The position numbers and the translations under genes were made by a program. Under the pieces are notes generated by a model that was given only the letters and a program-made list of their open reading frames with translations, had not been told where the DNA came from and did not search any database. DNA of 64,000 nt from a virus: positions 43,750-107,749 of the IMG/VR virus record IMGVR_UViG_3300028920_000045, one strand, 5' to 3'. How positions within the stretch are numbered: the stretch's first letter is position 1; the number at the start of each line of letters is the position of its first letter. Shown piece by piece: positions 35,601-44,009 of the stretch.

Positions 35601-36333
35601 CGGGGTGTACGGACCTGGTCACTCGCCCCTCGATGCGTACACCGATCTCTGGGAAGAACTGGAGTCTCACGGTGTCGAGTTCGTCCGACTCGGTGACATC
35701 GACTGGAACGAGGCTCTCGTCTGGGTTCGGGCCGTTGCCCGTGAAGCCAAGGCGATCACGACCGACGACGGACGGGTCGCAAACATGGTCCTCACCGACG
35801 GGTCTGGTCCGGACATCCGGGCGAGGGTGGAGACCAAGGAACTCGACCGATTCGAGAGAGCCGCCACGAAGGCACAAGGAAAGGCCGTCCTCGTCCGGGC
35901 AGGACTCAACGCGAAGTCGAAGGGTCTCCGAGTACTCAAGGTCTTCCTGGCCGAAGACTTCCACGCACACTGGCGGTCGAAGGAACTGACCGACGAGGAG
36001 AAGAGGGTCTTCCGTCACCCCCTCCACGGTATCCGTCCGAGGTACAACGTGAGGAAGGCCATCGCAGACGAGGACGTCGGTCTCCTCTCGTTCGTCGGTC
36101 GGATCGAGTCGGTCAAGATCTGGGAGGACAGGAAAAAGAAGAAGATGGCCTTCTTCGATGTCCAGGCGTGGACAGGGTCGATCCCGGTCGTCTGTTTCGG
36201 GTCGTCGTTCCCCTCGTTCAAGAACGCGATCTATACCGGAGCCGTGGTCAAGGTCGAGGTTCTCCGAGGAGACGGCCCGTCCTGGGTCCTCGATTCGGAG
36301 TCGGGTTGCTCGATCAAGGACCTCGGACACTGA
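32605..36333 (+). CDS. dnaE: DNA polymerase III alpha subunit (DnaE-type)
   Basis: This 1242-aa protein starts at TTG. The PHP domain opens with NLHVHSMFSLLDG and has AATEHGSM. The C-family polymerase core has GPGRGSAAGCLVAYL, then FPDIDVDFE near residue 460 (two catalytic Asp) and FNKSHAAAYSALAYWEM near 820. A helix-hairpin-helix (LNGLKGIGAKAADSI) and a C-terminal OB-like domain (VGLLSFVGRIESVKI) follow. Length is that of bacterial DnaE (about 1160). It is unusual for a phage to use this family instead of family A or B. No clamp or clamp loader is seen in the window, so host ones may be used. Confidence 0.95.
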   Translation: MSPTADPWVNLHVHSMFSLLDGVGSYEDYAKRLIRWREKVGLKGPGYLAATEHGSMRGIVRLQKVAEENDLRPIFGIEFYTAEDLTVKSLSDADKSLVQKEPFRERRSFQARLEKYRGIRPRWHLTAWALNETGLRNLIRLSSIAWIDGFYYKPRIDFPTLEKYSDGIAIGSACLAGPLCSPVLDGEPLVAVENAVFLKDVFGDRFYVEIMANGIPEQDRANRALVRIARRLDLPLIATVDSHYTQPRDWRLQEALLCVQTNDKIANPKRFQFSSRDFWYKTGDEVRKGFRQYHPWLKTSVVRRAIRTTAELAERCEATLTLDPLAALLPTPSDRDTTPEEDFEALRDLCVEGWVWRRIEDRAKFVAGVRKSSVSRVVKEYKKRLAHELRVLREKKFSRYILVLYDLVQWARDQGIFVGPGRGSAAGCLVAYLVGVTSMDPVEHGLLFERFLPPGRVDFPDIDVDFEKERRPEVIQYLVDKYGRGSTAQISTYSTMKGRGCFRDVARVYSVSTTETNRVASAILQRLPGHEREDHCIEDSLDTSPECKAFRKKNPVVFSVAERLEGTIRQVGLHAAGVVVTPNPLIEIVPLESRVDPDTKARVPVIAVDFRDAQELGLIKLDALGLKHLTAIRHSLQAVEDLYGGAITLEDLESEHYQDPKVLGAFDDPANRVGVFQFDSPTMSSIMTFPVTRFEDLVALNALNRPGAMRSGLARRYAARARKGTKPKKVHPILDRITFPTLGVLCYQEQVTRVFVELAGYDPGDADKIRKKIGKSEGEKAIAPEKTKFVTGAVDRGLDEDKSKVLFAQILKFGGYAFNKSHAAAYSALAYWEMRLLVEFPDTFFLGLLQAEDQLPKVARYIETSSRHGVDVLPPDVNESTTRYRLVHRNTIRCPLNGLKGIGAKAADSIVKGQPFRSVADLVNRTDSRAVTSKALEVLAQAGALDSLVPNRRYLVENAKDLAERIRKKDGESVDTEVSLSGSSPDYSKTERIRRAVEIGVYGPGHSPLDAYTDLWEELESHGVEFVRLGDIDWNEALVWVRAVAREAKAITTDDGRVANMVLTDGSGPDIRARVETKELDRFERAATKAQGKAVLVRAGLNAKSKGLRVLKVFLAEDFHAHWRSKELTDEEKRVFRHPLHGIRPRYNVRKAIADEDVGLLSFVGRIESVKIWEDRKKKKMAFFDVQAWTGSIPVVCFGSSFPSFKNAIYTGAVVKVEVLRGDGPSWVLDSESGCSIKDLGH

Positions 36334-36345
36334 CACGAACCCTGG

Positions 36346-36361
36346 CAGCTCTCGAAGTATC
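36346..36361 (+). promoter_or_regulatory. Repeated upstream motif CAGCTCTCGAAGTATC (copy 2)
   Basis: This is an exact 16-base repeat of 18151-18166, placed 33 bases before the start of the 36395 gene and ahead of the ssDNA-binding protein and recA. CTGACA at 36330-36335 is a possible -35 but the spacing (22 to TATCAG) is too long for sigma70. Repetition and position argue for a regulatory site of another kind. Confidence 0.4.
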
Positions 36362-36394
36362 AGAGGGACACGAACCCCAGGAGGAAAAGAGACC

Positions 36395-36943
36395 ATGCCC
36401 GAGAAGATCGTGATCAAGATCAACGGAGAGGATGTCAACGTCACGTCCGACCTCGTCGTCGGACCGGACCTCGACAGGGAACTCGACCGGGGGTCGGCCC
36501 TCGTCGCCAAGTACGGCCGTCTCCTGTCGAGAGCCCAGAACAAGGAAGCCCAGTGCCTCGCGGAGTACCGGCACTGGCGAGCCCGACAGACCGAGACCAT
36601 CCTCCAGGCCGACCCGAAACTGGCCGAGTGGAAGGTCAAGGCCAAGGTCGAGAGCCTCCCCCAGTTCCTCCAGCACAAGGAAGACATTGCGTCGGCCGAG
36701 GAGGAGACGCACGGTCTCTGGGGTGTGTACGAGGCCGTCTGCCGACGGTGTGACCTCCTCCAGTCCCGGAACTCCAGGGACGTCCGGAACCTGTCGACTC
36801 TCGGGACCGACGGTCTCCCGGGCGAGGAGGAGATCGACAAGGCCGAGAAGACCCGACGGGTCAGTGAGATCGTCGGGCGGAAGAAGAAGTCGAAGACCAA
36901 GGGCGCACCGACTCGGGAGCGTCCGAAGAAGACGCGGTCCTAG
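36395..36943 (+). CDS. Helical protein upstream of ssDNA-binding protein, RERPK tail
   Basis: This 182-aa protein's ATG follows AGGAGG with 11 bases between. It is mostly helical (LSRAQNKEAQCLAEYRHWRA, VKAKVESLPQFLQHKEDIAS). One CRRC pair lies near 129. The C-terminus is basic and ends APTRERPKKTRS, one of several RERPK tails in this phage. Codons are GC-ending, suggesting high expression. Its place between polymerase and SSB genes suggests a replication or recombination mediator (a UvsY-like position), but sequence does not prove it. Confidence 0.55.
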   Translation: MPEKIVIKINGEDVNVTSDLVVGPDLDRELDRGSALVAKYGRLLSRAQNKEAQCLAEYRHWRARQTETILQADPKLAEWKVKAKVESLPQFLQHKEDIASAEEETHGLWGVYEAVCRRCDLLQSRNSRDVRNLSTLGTDGLPGEEEIDKAEKTRRVSEIVGRKKKSKTKGAPTRERPKKTRS

Positions 36944-36967
36944 TCGGACCAGAGAAGGAGAGAAGAC

Positions 36968-38260
36968 ATGGGAACTGACCTCGACAAGCTCCGGAAGTAC
37001 AAGAAAGACAGAGCCACGGGGAGGAACCTCCTGATCCCCGAGGGCGACTCCCTCGTGTACATCGCCCCGCCCGCCCGGGAGGACTGGGACCTCCCGTTCC
37101 TGGAGACGGCCGTTCACTTCGGGTTCCCCGGTGGTCCGAAGCTCTGCCTCAACTCCGACCGGAACCCGCTCCTCAAGGACCCCGAGTTCCTCAAGGTGGC
37201 GAAGAAGGCCGGGGTCGACGTCAACGGTCCCTGCAAGATCTGTCAGAAGCTCTCGGGGAAGCCCGGGAAGCCGGGTCTCTGGGACACGGACAAGGAAGCC
37301 GCCCGGAAGATCTCCGCGAGCAACCGGTTCCTGATGATCGCCGGTCGCCTCTGGGGTCGGAAGGACTCGACCGACTCGTACTCCCCGGTCGAGCCCTTCG
37401 AGCTGAAGCCCCTTCCCGTCGGCAAAAAGATCTGGGAGGCCGTGGTCGACATCTTCCTCGACCTGGAGGTCGACCTCACCGATCCCCTCGCCGCCATCCT
37501 GATCAAGTTCCACCGGGAAGGGACGGGCCTGGAGTCCCAGTACAACATCACCGCCGACCCGAAGACGACGAAGAAGCCCCTCCGTCTCGGGAAGGCCGAG
37601 CGCCGGATGATCCGGGAGGCGCTCGCGGAGGGGTCCGACTGTGATCCCTACCTCGCCGCCCTGGAGTGGTACACCTCCCCCGAGGAGATGTCCGCGCTCC
37701 TGGAGGGGGTCGACCTCGACGACGACGACGAGGACGACGACGACGACGACGAGGTCGAGGCCAAGCCGCCGAAGAAGTCGAAGAAGACCTCGAAGAAGAA
37801 GACCTCGAAGAAGAAGTCGAAGAAGAAGCCCACGTGCTTCGGGATCGACTACTCCTCCGACGACGAGGACTGTGAGGACTGTGAGTTCCGGTCCGAGTGC
37901 GCGGACGAGTCCGGGCACGAGTCCGACGACGACGAGGACGAGGACGAGGACGACGAGGTCGACGAGGTCGAGGACGACGACGAGGACGACGAGGAGGAGG
38001 ACTCCGACGACGAGGACTCCGACGACGACGACGAGGACGAGGACGACGAGGACGACGAGGACGACGAGGACGAGGACGACTCCGACGAGGACCTGGAGGA
38101 CCTGGAGGCGGCTCTCGACAAGAAGACCGGCAAGGGCAAGAAGTCGAAGAAGAAGCCGGTCAAGTCCTCGAAGAAGAAGACCTCGAAGAAGAAGACCTCG
38201 AAGAAGACCTCGAAGAAGAAGTCGAAGAAGACCCCCGCCCGCAAGCGGCCGAAGAAGTAG
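36968..38260 (+). CDS. gp32-like single-stranded DNA-binding protein
   Basis: This 430-aa protein starts at ATG after AAGGAGAG. The N-terminal peptide DLDKLRKYKK resembles the basic start used by gp32 for cooperative binding. A zinc site H50, C60, C89, C92 (HFGFPG...LC...CKIC) matches the His-Cys-Cys-Cys order of T4 gp32. The core (NRFLMIAGRLWG, VEPFELKPLPVGKKIWEAV) fits an OB fold. The tail is far longer than in T4: acidic runs, KKTSKKK runs and a four-cysteine module (C290, C302, C305, C311). The acidic part should recruit partners, as gp32's does. recA follows. Strict GC-ending codons fit an abundant protein. Confidence 0.75.
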   Translation: MGTDLDKLRKYKKDRATGRNLLIPEGDSLVYIAPPAREDWDLPFLETAVHFGFPGGPKLCLNSDRNPLLKDPEFLKVAKKAGVDVNGPCKICQKLSGKPGKPGLWDTDKEAARKISASNRFLMIAGRLWGRKDSTDSYSPVEPFELKPLPVGKKIWEAVVDIFLDLEVDLTDPLAAILIKFHREGTGLESQYNITADPKTTKKPLRLGKAERRMIREALAEGSDCDPYLAALEWYTSPEEMSALLEGVDLDDDDEDDDDDDEVEAKPPKKSKKTSKKKTSKKKSKKKPTCFGIDYSSDDEDCEDCEFRSECADESGHESDDDEDEDEDDEVDEVEDDDEDDEEEDSDDEDSDDDDEDEDDEDDEDDEDEDDSDEDLEDLEAALDKKTGKGKKSKKKPVKSSKKKTSKKKTSKKTSKKKSKKTPARKRPKK

Positions 38261-38282
38261 CCGTCCCGGTGCCAGGTTCCCA

Positions 38283-38362
38283 GGCAGAACCCCCGGTCCA
38301 GGAGAAACGGTCCCTCTCGTTCCCCCGGACCCTCGACCCCCGCCCGGGGGTTCTGCCGTTTC
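38283..38362 (+). terminator. Long hairpin between SSB and recA
   Basis: GGCAGAACCCCCGG (38283-38296) pairs perfectly over 14 bp with CCGGGGGTTCTGCC (38344-38357). The 47-base loop contains an inner GGTCC/GGACC pair. GTTTCTT follows. It can end or reduce transcription between the abundant SSB and recA, whose ribosome binding site begins a few bases later. The long loop makes it weaker than the 28743 terminator. Confidence 0.6.
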
Positions 38363-38377
38363 TTGAGGAGGAGTGAG

Positions 38378-39475
38378 ATGGCGAAGTCGAAGAAGAGGAC
38401 TCGGCCGAAGAGGAAGAAGTCGGTCGCACAGCTCATGGTCTCGGCCGACTCGGAACTCATGGTCGGTCAGTCGGCCCGAGACGCCGGTCGTCTTCGGGGT
38501 GTGATCCCGACGGGTCTGGAGTCGGTCGACATCGCCATCGGTCGAGGAGGTCTCCCCCAGGGCCGGGTGTCGATGATCCAGGGGGACGAGGGTGGAGGGA
38601 AGACGACGTTCTGTCTCTCCTGCTGTCGGTCCGTCCAGGAGCGGGGAGGGGTGGCGATCTATGCTGACCCCGAGAGGAAGCTCGATCTCGGGTACGCCGA
38701 GAAAGTCGGGGTTGACCTGGACGAGCTGATCCTCGACCACCCGAGAACGATGGAACGGTTCGCACTGACCCTCAAGAGGTCGGTTGATCGTCTCCTCGAC
38801 ATCTGCGAGGAGGAGGGGGAAGAGATCCCGGGGTTGATCGTGGTCGACTCGATCACGGCCCTCGACACCTTCCTCGAAACGTCTCTCGAAGACCTGGCCG
38901 GTCAGGGCAAGCCGAGGAAGGGGAGGAAGAAGGGAGAGGGGGTCGCCCCGAGGGTCGGTGCTCAACCGTTGGCGATGTCGGTTCTCCTACGGAAGATCGT
39001 CCCGGTTCTGGCCGAGTCGCCTATCGCACTCCTCCTCGTCTCACAGCTTCGGACCAAGCTGACCCACTGGGGAGCCCAGAACGACTCGACCTGTGGTCGT
39101 GCTCCGAAGTTCTATTCCTGCCTGATTATCCAGGCTCGTCCGGAGTCGGAGAACGAGTCGGGTTCAAGAGTCGGGGAGCGGGTCGAGTTCTACGTCGCCA
39201 AGAACCAGATCGCACAGCCGTTCAAGTCGGGACAGTACTCGATCCTCGGAGCCCGGGGTCTCGACCGGGAGAGGGACATCCTCGACGCGGCCGTGACCCT
39301 GGACCTTGCCGAGAGAGCTGCCAAGGGCGGGTGGATTACGTTCTCGGACGACACCCCGTTCAAGGGTCTCAAGGTCCAGGGACCGAGGGGTCTCCGGGTG
39401 AAGATGCGGAAGAGACCGGAACTCGGGGACGAGATCCGAGCCGTGATCCGGAAGACGGCCGGGTGGGAGGACTAG
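38378..39475 (+). CDS. recA: RecA/UvsX-like recombinase
   Basis: This 365-aa protein's ATG is preceded by GAGGAGGAG; a TTG 15 bases earlier is less likely. A basic N-terminus is followed by the RecA fold: GVIPTGLESVDIAIGRGGLP, Walker A GDEGGGKT near residue 70, YADPERKLD, Walker B LIVVDSITAL, and the L2-adjacent IALLLVSQLRTK. It coats ssDNA and drives strand exchange, and would use the SSB and SbcCD proteins encoded beside it. The C-terminus is short and basic, more like UvsX-type phage recombinases than host RecA. Confidence 0.9.
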   Translation: MAKSKKRTRPKRKKSVAQLMVSADSELMVGQSARDAGRLRGVIPTGLESVDIAIGRGGLPQGRVSMIQGDEGGGKTTFCLSCCRSVQERGGVAIYADPERKLDLGYAEKVGVDLDELILDHPRTMERFALTLKRSVDRLLDICEEEGEEIPGLIVVDSITALDTFLETSLEDLAGQGKPRKGRKKGEGVAPRVGAQPLAMSVLLRKIVPVLAESPIALLLVSQLRTKLTHWGAQNDSTCGRAPKFYSCLIIQARPESENESGSRVGERVEFYVAKNQIAQPFKSGQYSILGARGLDRERDILDAAVTLDLAERAAKGGWITFSDDTPFKGLKVQGPRGLRVKMRKRPELGDEIRAVIRKTAGWED

Positions 39476-39476
39476 G

Positions 39477-39752
39477 ATGGGACAGACGAAGGGTGAGATC
39501 GAGACCGAGGTCCTCTCTCTGGAGACCAGACTCCGAGAGGTCAGGGACCAGATCCGGGTACTCTCCGAGAAGACCAGAGCACAACCTCGAATCCGGATCG
39601 GGAAGAGTAAGAAGGCCGAGGCGAAGAGACAGGACCGCCTCGACCGTCTGGTCAAGGCACGGGTTGAGAAAGACCAGATCACCCGCGCCCTCAAGAGAGC
39701 CCGACATCGCCTCGTGAGTCACGTCAAGGGCGAGATGTCGAAAGGGGGGTGA
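39477..39752 (+). CDS. Small coiled-coil protein after recA
   Basis: This 91-aa protein's ATG is one base after the recA stop, and its own stop overlaps the SbcD start. It is nearly all helix with heptad spacing (ETEVLSLETRLREVRDQIRV) and a basic C-terminal half. It sits between recombinase and Mre11-type nuclease genes, so a small recombination accessory factor is possible. No family recognised. Confidence 0.6.
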   Translation: MGQTKGEIETEVLSLETRLREVRDQIRVLSEKTRAQPRIRIGKSKKAEAKRQDRLDRLVKARVEKDQITRALKRARHRLVSHVKGEMSKGG

Positions 39753-40993
39753 CGGTGAGTCCGAAGAGAGCAAGACCGAAGAAGAAGGCCAAGCCGACGA
39801 AGACGACGGTCGTGGCTTTCTCCGATCTCCACGCCGACAACGGGATGTCGATGTCGAAGTACGACGACCGTGGGGTCTCGGACAGACTGACCGACGCCCT
39901 GGACATCCTCGACCGTGTCTGGAGGTTGGCCGACAACGTCGACGCAAACGCCATCCTCTTCCTCGGTGACCTCTTCGAGAGAGCCCGGGTCGACTCGATC
40001 ACCTTCACCGAGGTTGCGGCCCGACTCCAGCTCCTCCAGGCGAACCTCATGATCCCCCTCTTCCTCATGCCCGGGAATCATGACCTCGTCGCCAAGGACT
40101 CCCCCCGTTCCTCGGTCGACATCTTCGACGCCCTGGAACTGCCTCACACCTTCGTCGCCTCGTACGAGAACCCGCTCTTTACCCCGGCCGGTGAGGAGGC
40201 GACTCGGTTCCTCGGGTGTCCGTACGAGAGACCGACGGTCGCCCGCCGTCGACTGGCCGATGTCTTGACCTCTGGGACGGCCGAGCCCTTCTCCAGAACC
40301 GTCCCCCTCCTCCACCACGACATCGACGGCGGGAGGGTCGGGACGTACTCCCCGACGGACACGGTCGGTCGGGACATCTTCTCTCACTTCCCTCTCTCGA
40401 TCTCGGGCCACTATCACACCCCCCAGATCCTCACCGTCAAAGGACGGCACTTCTACCCCGGGAAGAAGGACCCGTACTCGGCCGAGTCGATGCGACACGG
40501 ACTGGTCTACCTCGGGTCTCCACGTCACCTCGACTTCGCAGACGAGGGAGAGCACGGTGCCTGGATCTTCGAGTTCGTCGACGGCAAGTTGACCGAGGCC
40601 GAACTCTACCCTCTCGACGCCCCCCGGTTCCTGACCGTGGACTTCCAGTCCAGTCTCGACCCGAGTGAGGCAGCTCGTCTCGTCGACGGCAAGACGGCGT
40701 CGTACATCCGGGTCCGGGTCAAGGGTCCACGTCACGCCGTCGACGGTCTCGACCGAGAGGTGTACGAGGGAGCGTTCGTCGAGGCTCTCTCCGACAAGTC
40801 GGTCGTCCGGGCCTTCTCCTGGGAACCCCAGATCGAGGCGCACCACGTCACCCGGGTCGAGGTCGACTCGACTCTCGGTCTCGACAAGATGATCGAGGCG
40901 TATGTCGACTCGGACTCGGTCGCCCTCGGGGAACTCGACGAGGACGAGGTCCTCGACTATGGGAAGAGACTTCTCGCGGAGGTGCGGAAGTGA
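39749..40993 (+). CDS. sbcD: SbcD/Mre11-like nuclease subunit (gp47-like)
   Basis: This 414-aa protein has a GTG that overlaps the previous stop; a second GTG at 39755, six bases from a GGGGGG run, may be the real start. Metallophosphatase motifs: AFSDLHADN, LFLGDLFERA, LMPGNHDLV, a LLHHDIDGG region and SGHYHTPQ. With the SbcC/Rad50 subunit encoded next it forms a nuclease that processes DNA ends for recombination and replication, as T4 gp46/gp47 do. The C-terminal 100 residues would contact the ATPase coils. Confidence 0.9.
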   Translation: MTVSPKRARPKKKAKPTKTTVVAFSDLHADNGMSMSKYDDRGVSDRLTDALDILDRVWRLADNVDANAILFLGDLFERARVDSITFTEVAARLQLLQANLMIPLFLMPGNHDLVAKDSPRSSVDIFDALELPHTFVASYENPLFTPAGEEATRFLGCPYERPTVARRRLADVLTSGTAEPFSRTVPLLHHDIDGGRVGTYSPTDTVGRDIFSHFPLSISGHYHTPQILTVKGRHFYPGKKDPYSAESMRHGLVYLGSPRHLDFADEGEHGAWIFEFVDGKLTEAELYPLDAPRFLTVDFQSSLDPSEAARLVDGKTASYIRVRVKGPRHAVDGLDREVYEGAFVEALSDKSVVRAFSWEPQIEAHHVTRVEVDSTLGLDKMIEAYVDSDSVALGELDEDEVLDYGKRLLAEVRK

Positions 40994-42948
40994 TCGTCCT
41001 GGAGAACGTGACCTTCGGTGGGTTCCTCGGATACGTCGACCGGTTCACTGTCCCTCTCCGGAGTCGGGGCTTGACCTTGATCGTCGGGGAGAACGTCGGT
41101 CGGTCCGGGTCGGACAGCAACGGGTCTGGGAAGACCACGGTCTTCGACGCCGTGACGTGGGGACTCTACGGGGAGACGGTGACCGGCGAGAAGACCGAGG
41201 AGGTGATCAACCGTCTGTCGAAGAAGGCCACGGTCAGGGTCGTCCTCACCGACGAGGACCGGGAGGTCTCGTACCGGATCACCCGGACTCGGAAGAAGTC
41301 GGGCGGGACTCTGGAGTTCCTCCAGGTCGACGACCCCGAGGACGAGGAGGGGATCGACCTCAAGGGTTCGTCGATGTCAGAGACCCAGGAGAAGATCGAC
41401 ACTCTCCTCGGTCTCGACTCCCTGGCCTTCCGGACCTGTGTTCTCTTCGGTCAGGGAGAGGCCACTCGGTTCGCCTCGTCGTCGACGACCGACGCGGAGA
41501 GGAAGAGGATCTTCCGTTCGGTCATGCGACTCGAAGAGTGTGAGCGGGCCAGGGCTCTCGCGGCCGAGAAGAAGAGGGACCTCGACTCCCGGGTCACGAC
41601 CAGGTCGACCGACCTCCGTCACGCCCAGGACCGACTCGACGAGATCGAGGAGGACCTGGAGTCGGCCGAGGAGAAGGTGGGGACCTGGTCGGAAGACCGT
41701 GACCGTCGACTCCAGGAGGTCGACGAGGAGATCGAGGACCTGGAGTCTTCGGCCGAGGACCTGGCCGGTGTCCGGAAGGAACTCAAGTCGACCTCGAAGA
41801 AGAAGAACAAAGCCCTCGACCGAGGTGAGGAGCTGGTCCGTCTCCAGGGCAAGGTCGACGACCTCGACCGGGAGATCCGGGAGAAGAGGTCGGAGGAGTC
41901 GGAGATCAAGTCCGAGGTCTCCAGGGTCAAGGCCACGGTCGAAGCTGCCGAGTCCCGTCTTCTGGAACTGGACCAGGCCCAGGAGGAGGGTCGGTGCGAG
42001 TCCTGCGGGTCCTACCTGGACTCCGACCAGGAGAACGTCGGCTTCGAGGAGACCAGGTCCTCGACCCGCCGTCTCCTGGAGACGTCCCAGGAGGCGCTAT
42101 CGGAGGTCGAGGGGTCTCTCGATACCTGTCAGGGGGAGATCGAGGCTCTCCGGGGACGTCGGGCGGTCCTACGGGCCAAGATGGACGACCTCGGGGACCC
42201 AGGACAGGAGGTTCGGGATCTGGAGAAGACCGAGAGGCGGCTCCGGGAGGAGGAGGACCGTCTCCGGGGAGCCGAGTCCGAGGTCAAGGTCAAGAGGGAG
42301 TCCCGGGAGTCCATCGCCCGGGAGACGAACCCCCACGTCGAGGAGGTCACCCGGCTCAAGGAACGGAGGTCCCAGGCCCGACGGAAGGTCGGTCGACTGG
42401 AGATGGACCTCGACCGTCTCCGGGAGGAACTCGCCCTCGCCTCGTTCTGGGTCAAGGGGTGGGGGTCGAAGGGGATACAGTCCTTCGCCATCGACCACGC
42501 CCTCCCGAAACTCTCGGCCGCTTCCCAGGAGTACCTCACGACCCTGTCGGGTGGAGACCTGGAGGTCGACTTCGACTCGGTCTCGAAGACGAAGAAGGGG
42601 GAGGTCCGGGACACGTTCCGGATCATTCCCAGGGTCGAGGGGGACGAGGGACTCAAGATCTCCGGTGGACAGAAGACCAGAATCGAACTCTCCACCTCCT
42701 TCGGTCTGTCCGACCTGGTCGCGGAGAGGGAGTCGGCGTCCATCGACTGTTACTTCCTCGACGAAGTCTTCGACGCCCTGGATCAGACCGGCAAGGACCG
42801 GTTGATCGATCTCCTCCGGTTGCTCCGGTCCAGGCGGTCGACTATCCTGGCCGTGTCCCACGATCCGGACGTCGTCCGTCACTTCGACCGGGTGATCCGG
42901 GTCCAGAGGAAGGACAAGGTCTCTCGGATCGTGGAGGGTGCGGAGTGA
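40990..42948 (+). CDS. sbcC: SbcC/Rad50-like ATPase (gp46-like)
   Basis: This 652-aa protein starts at GTG (overlap GTGA). Walker A GSDSNGSGKTT (residues 40-50) lies in the N-terminal lobe. A long coiled coil spans about 190-500, broken by a zinc hook C336-E-S-C339. The C-terminal lobe has the ABC signature ISGGQKTRIELS and Walker B IDCYFLDEVFDAL. It is short for SbcC (about 1000 aa) but close to T4 gp46 (560). It works with the SbcD-like subunit upstream. Confidence 0.92.
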   Translation: MIVLENVTFGGFLGYVDRFTVPLRSRGLTLIVGENVGRSGSDSNGSGKTTVFDAVTWGLYGETVTGEKTEEVINRLSKKATVRVVLTDEDREVSYRITRTRKKSGGTLEFLQVDDPEDEEGIDLKGSSMSETQEKIDTLLGLDSLAFRTCVLFGQGEATRFASSSTTDAERKRIFRSVMRLEECERARALAAEKKRDLDSRVTTRSTDLRHAQDRLDEIEEDLESAEEKVGTWSEDRDRRLQEVDEEIEDLESSAEDLAGVRKELKSTSKKKNKALDRGEELVRLQGKVDDLDREIREKRSEESEIKSEVSRVKATVEAAESRLLELDQAQEEGRCESCGSYLDSDQENVGFEETRSSTRRLLETSQEALSEVEGSLDTCQGEIEALRGRRAVLRAKMDDLGDPGQEVRDLEKTERRLREEEDRLRGAESEVKVKRESRESIARETNPHVEEVTRLKERRSQARRKVGRLEMDLDRLREELALASFWVKGWGSKGIQSFAIDHALPKLSAASQEYLTTLSGGDLEVDFDSVSKTKKGEVRDTFRIIPRVEGDEGLKISGGQKTRIELSTSFGLSDLVAERESASIDCYFLDEVFDALDQTGKDRLIDLLRLLRSRRSTILAVSHDPDVVRHFDRVIRVQRKDKVSRIVEGAE

Positions 42949-43160
42949 GGATACTCGTCGGTCCGTGTCTGGAGTGCAAGGTCGACGACCGGCTTCTCTG
43001 GGTCGTCGAGCTGACCATCCCCGAGACGGGTGGAGGAGAGGGGTCCATCGTGTACGAGTGCTTGACCTGTCACACCCGACACTCGGCAGAGTTCCACCTC
43101 CCTCCGGTATCGGGTCGGCTTGCTCGTCCTGGTCTGTCCTCCGTCAAGAGGGGTGCGTAA
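42945..43160 (+). CDS. Small zinc-ribbon protein
   Basis: This 71-aa protein's GTG overlaps the SbcC stop and its TAA overlaps the next ATG. C8-L-E-C11 and C39-L-T-C42-H make a four-cysteine zinc ribbon. The tail is basic. A small nucleic-acid or protein-binding factor is likely; specific role unknown. Confidence 0.6.
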   Translation: MRILVGPCLECKVDDRLLWVVELTIPETGGGEGSIVYECLTCHTRHSAEFHLPPVSGRLARPGLSSVKRGA

Positions 43161-43384
43161 TGGGGATCATCCTCAAATCGGGCGAGACCCTCGCCGTGGT
43201 CTTCTCGGACTCGGTCGAGGGAGAGGACCGGACATTCGAGGAGGTCGAGGACCTGGTCAACGCCATCCGGACCACGGCCGGGGCCAGAGGTTTCGAGGTG
43301 GAGATCTGGGGACCGGAACCGTCGGCCGAGAAGTTCCTGGCCGACCGTCGTCTCCGAAGGGAGAGGGAGAGTGAGTCCGAATAG
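43160..43384 (+). CDS. Unrecognised 74-aa protein
   Basis: The ATG overlaps the previous stop (TAATG). It is a small alpha/beta protein with strands ETLAVVFSD and FEVEIWG around a helix VEDLVNAIRTT and a charged end. No motifs. It is translated in series with its neighbours. Confidence 0.55.
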   Translation: MGIILKSGETLAVVFSDSVEGEDRTFEEVEDLVNAIRTTAGARGFEVEIWGPEPSAEKFLADRRLRRERESESE

Positions 43385-44009
43385 GGTGAGACCTTGCTGG
43401 TTCGTCCGGGTCGTGTACTGGATCGGAATGACCGTCGTCTTCGGTCTGGGTCTGTACTACTCCTGGAGTCGTCGGTACCGCCGTCTCCGTCAACCGGGGT
43501 GGGAAGGACACGTCGAGAAGAGACTCACCGTCCGGGCCGTCCTCGACCGTATCCGCGAGAGGAAGTGGAGACAGGACGGACTCTCCGAACTCGGTGACGC
43601 CATCGGCTTCCCCAGGTTCTTCGACGAGGCGTCCGACGAGGAGAGGTCGTCTCTCGGTCAGGATTGCGACGAGTACGGGATTTTCGCTCTGGACGCCGGT
43701 CGAGACGGACTGGAACTCAAGGGGGAGACCTTCCGCCCCGTCGGGTTCCTCTCGGTGATCGGGTGCCAGGGGTGGCGGCGATTCTGGAAACAGAAGGGAC
43801 ACAACGTCGCCGTCTTCCAGGGCGAGCCTCGGTTCGGAGGTGAGGTCCAGGGAGAGTACTACCACTTCGGGAACTGGGGCTTCCTCGGACCGTTCGATCA
43901 GGTCGACGACCTCTGCGAGATGATCGCCCGACGGATGGACTCTCACCTCATGGGGTACTCGCTGGTCGACGGGGACCTCGACCTCCTGGAGTGGAGGTTC
44001 CTCGCATGA
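43371..44009 (+). CDS. Membrane-anchored protein, unrecognised
   Basis: This 212-aa protein's GTG has a GAGGGAGA box just upstream, inside the previous gene (14-bp overlap). One N-terminal membrane span, about 10-29 (VRVVYWIGMTVVFGLGLYYS), is followed by Arg-rich residues and a cytoplasmic-looking domain with many aromatic residues (GCQGWRRFWKQKG, GEYYHFGNWGF). No family recognised. Confidence 0.6.
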   Translation: MSPNRVRPCWFVRVVYWIGMTVVFGLGLYYSWSRRYRRLRQPGWEGHVEKRLTVRAVLDRIRERKWRQDGLSELGDAIGFPRFFDEASDEERSSLGQDCDEYGIFALDAGRDGLELKGETFRPVGFLSVIGCQGWRRFWKQKGHNVAVFQGEPRFGGEVQGEYYHFGNWGFLGPFDQVDDLCEMIARRMDSHLMGYSLVDGDLDLLEWRFLA

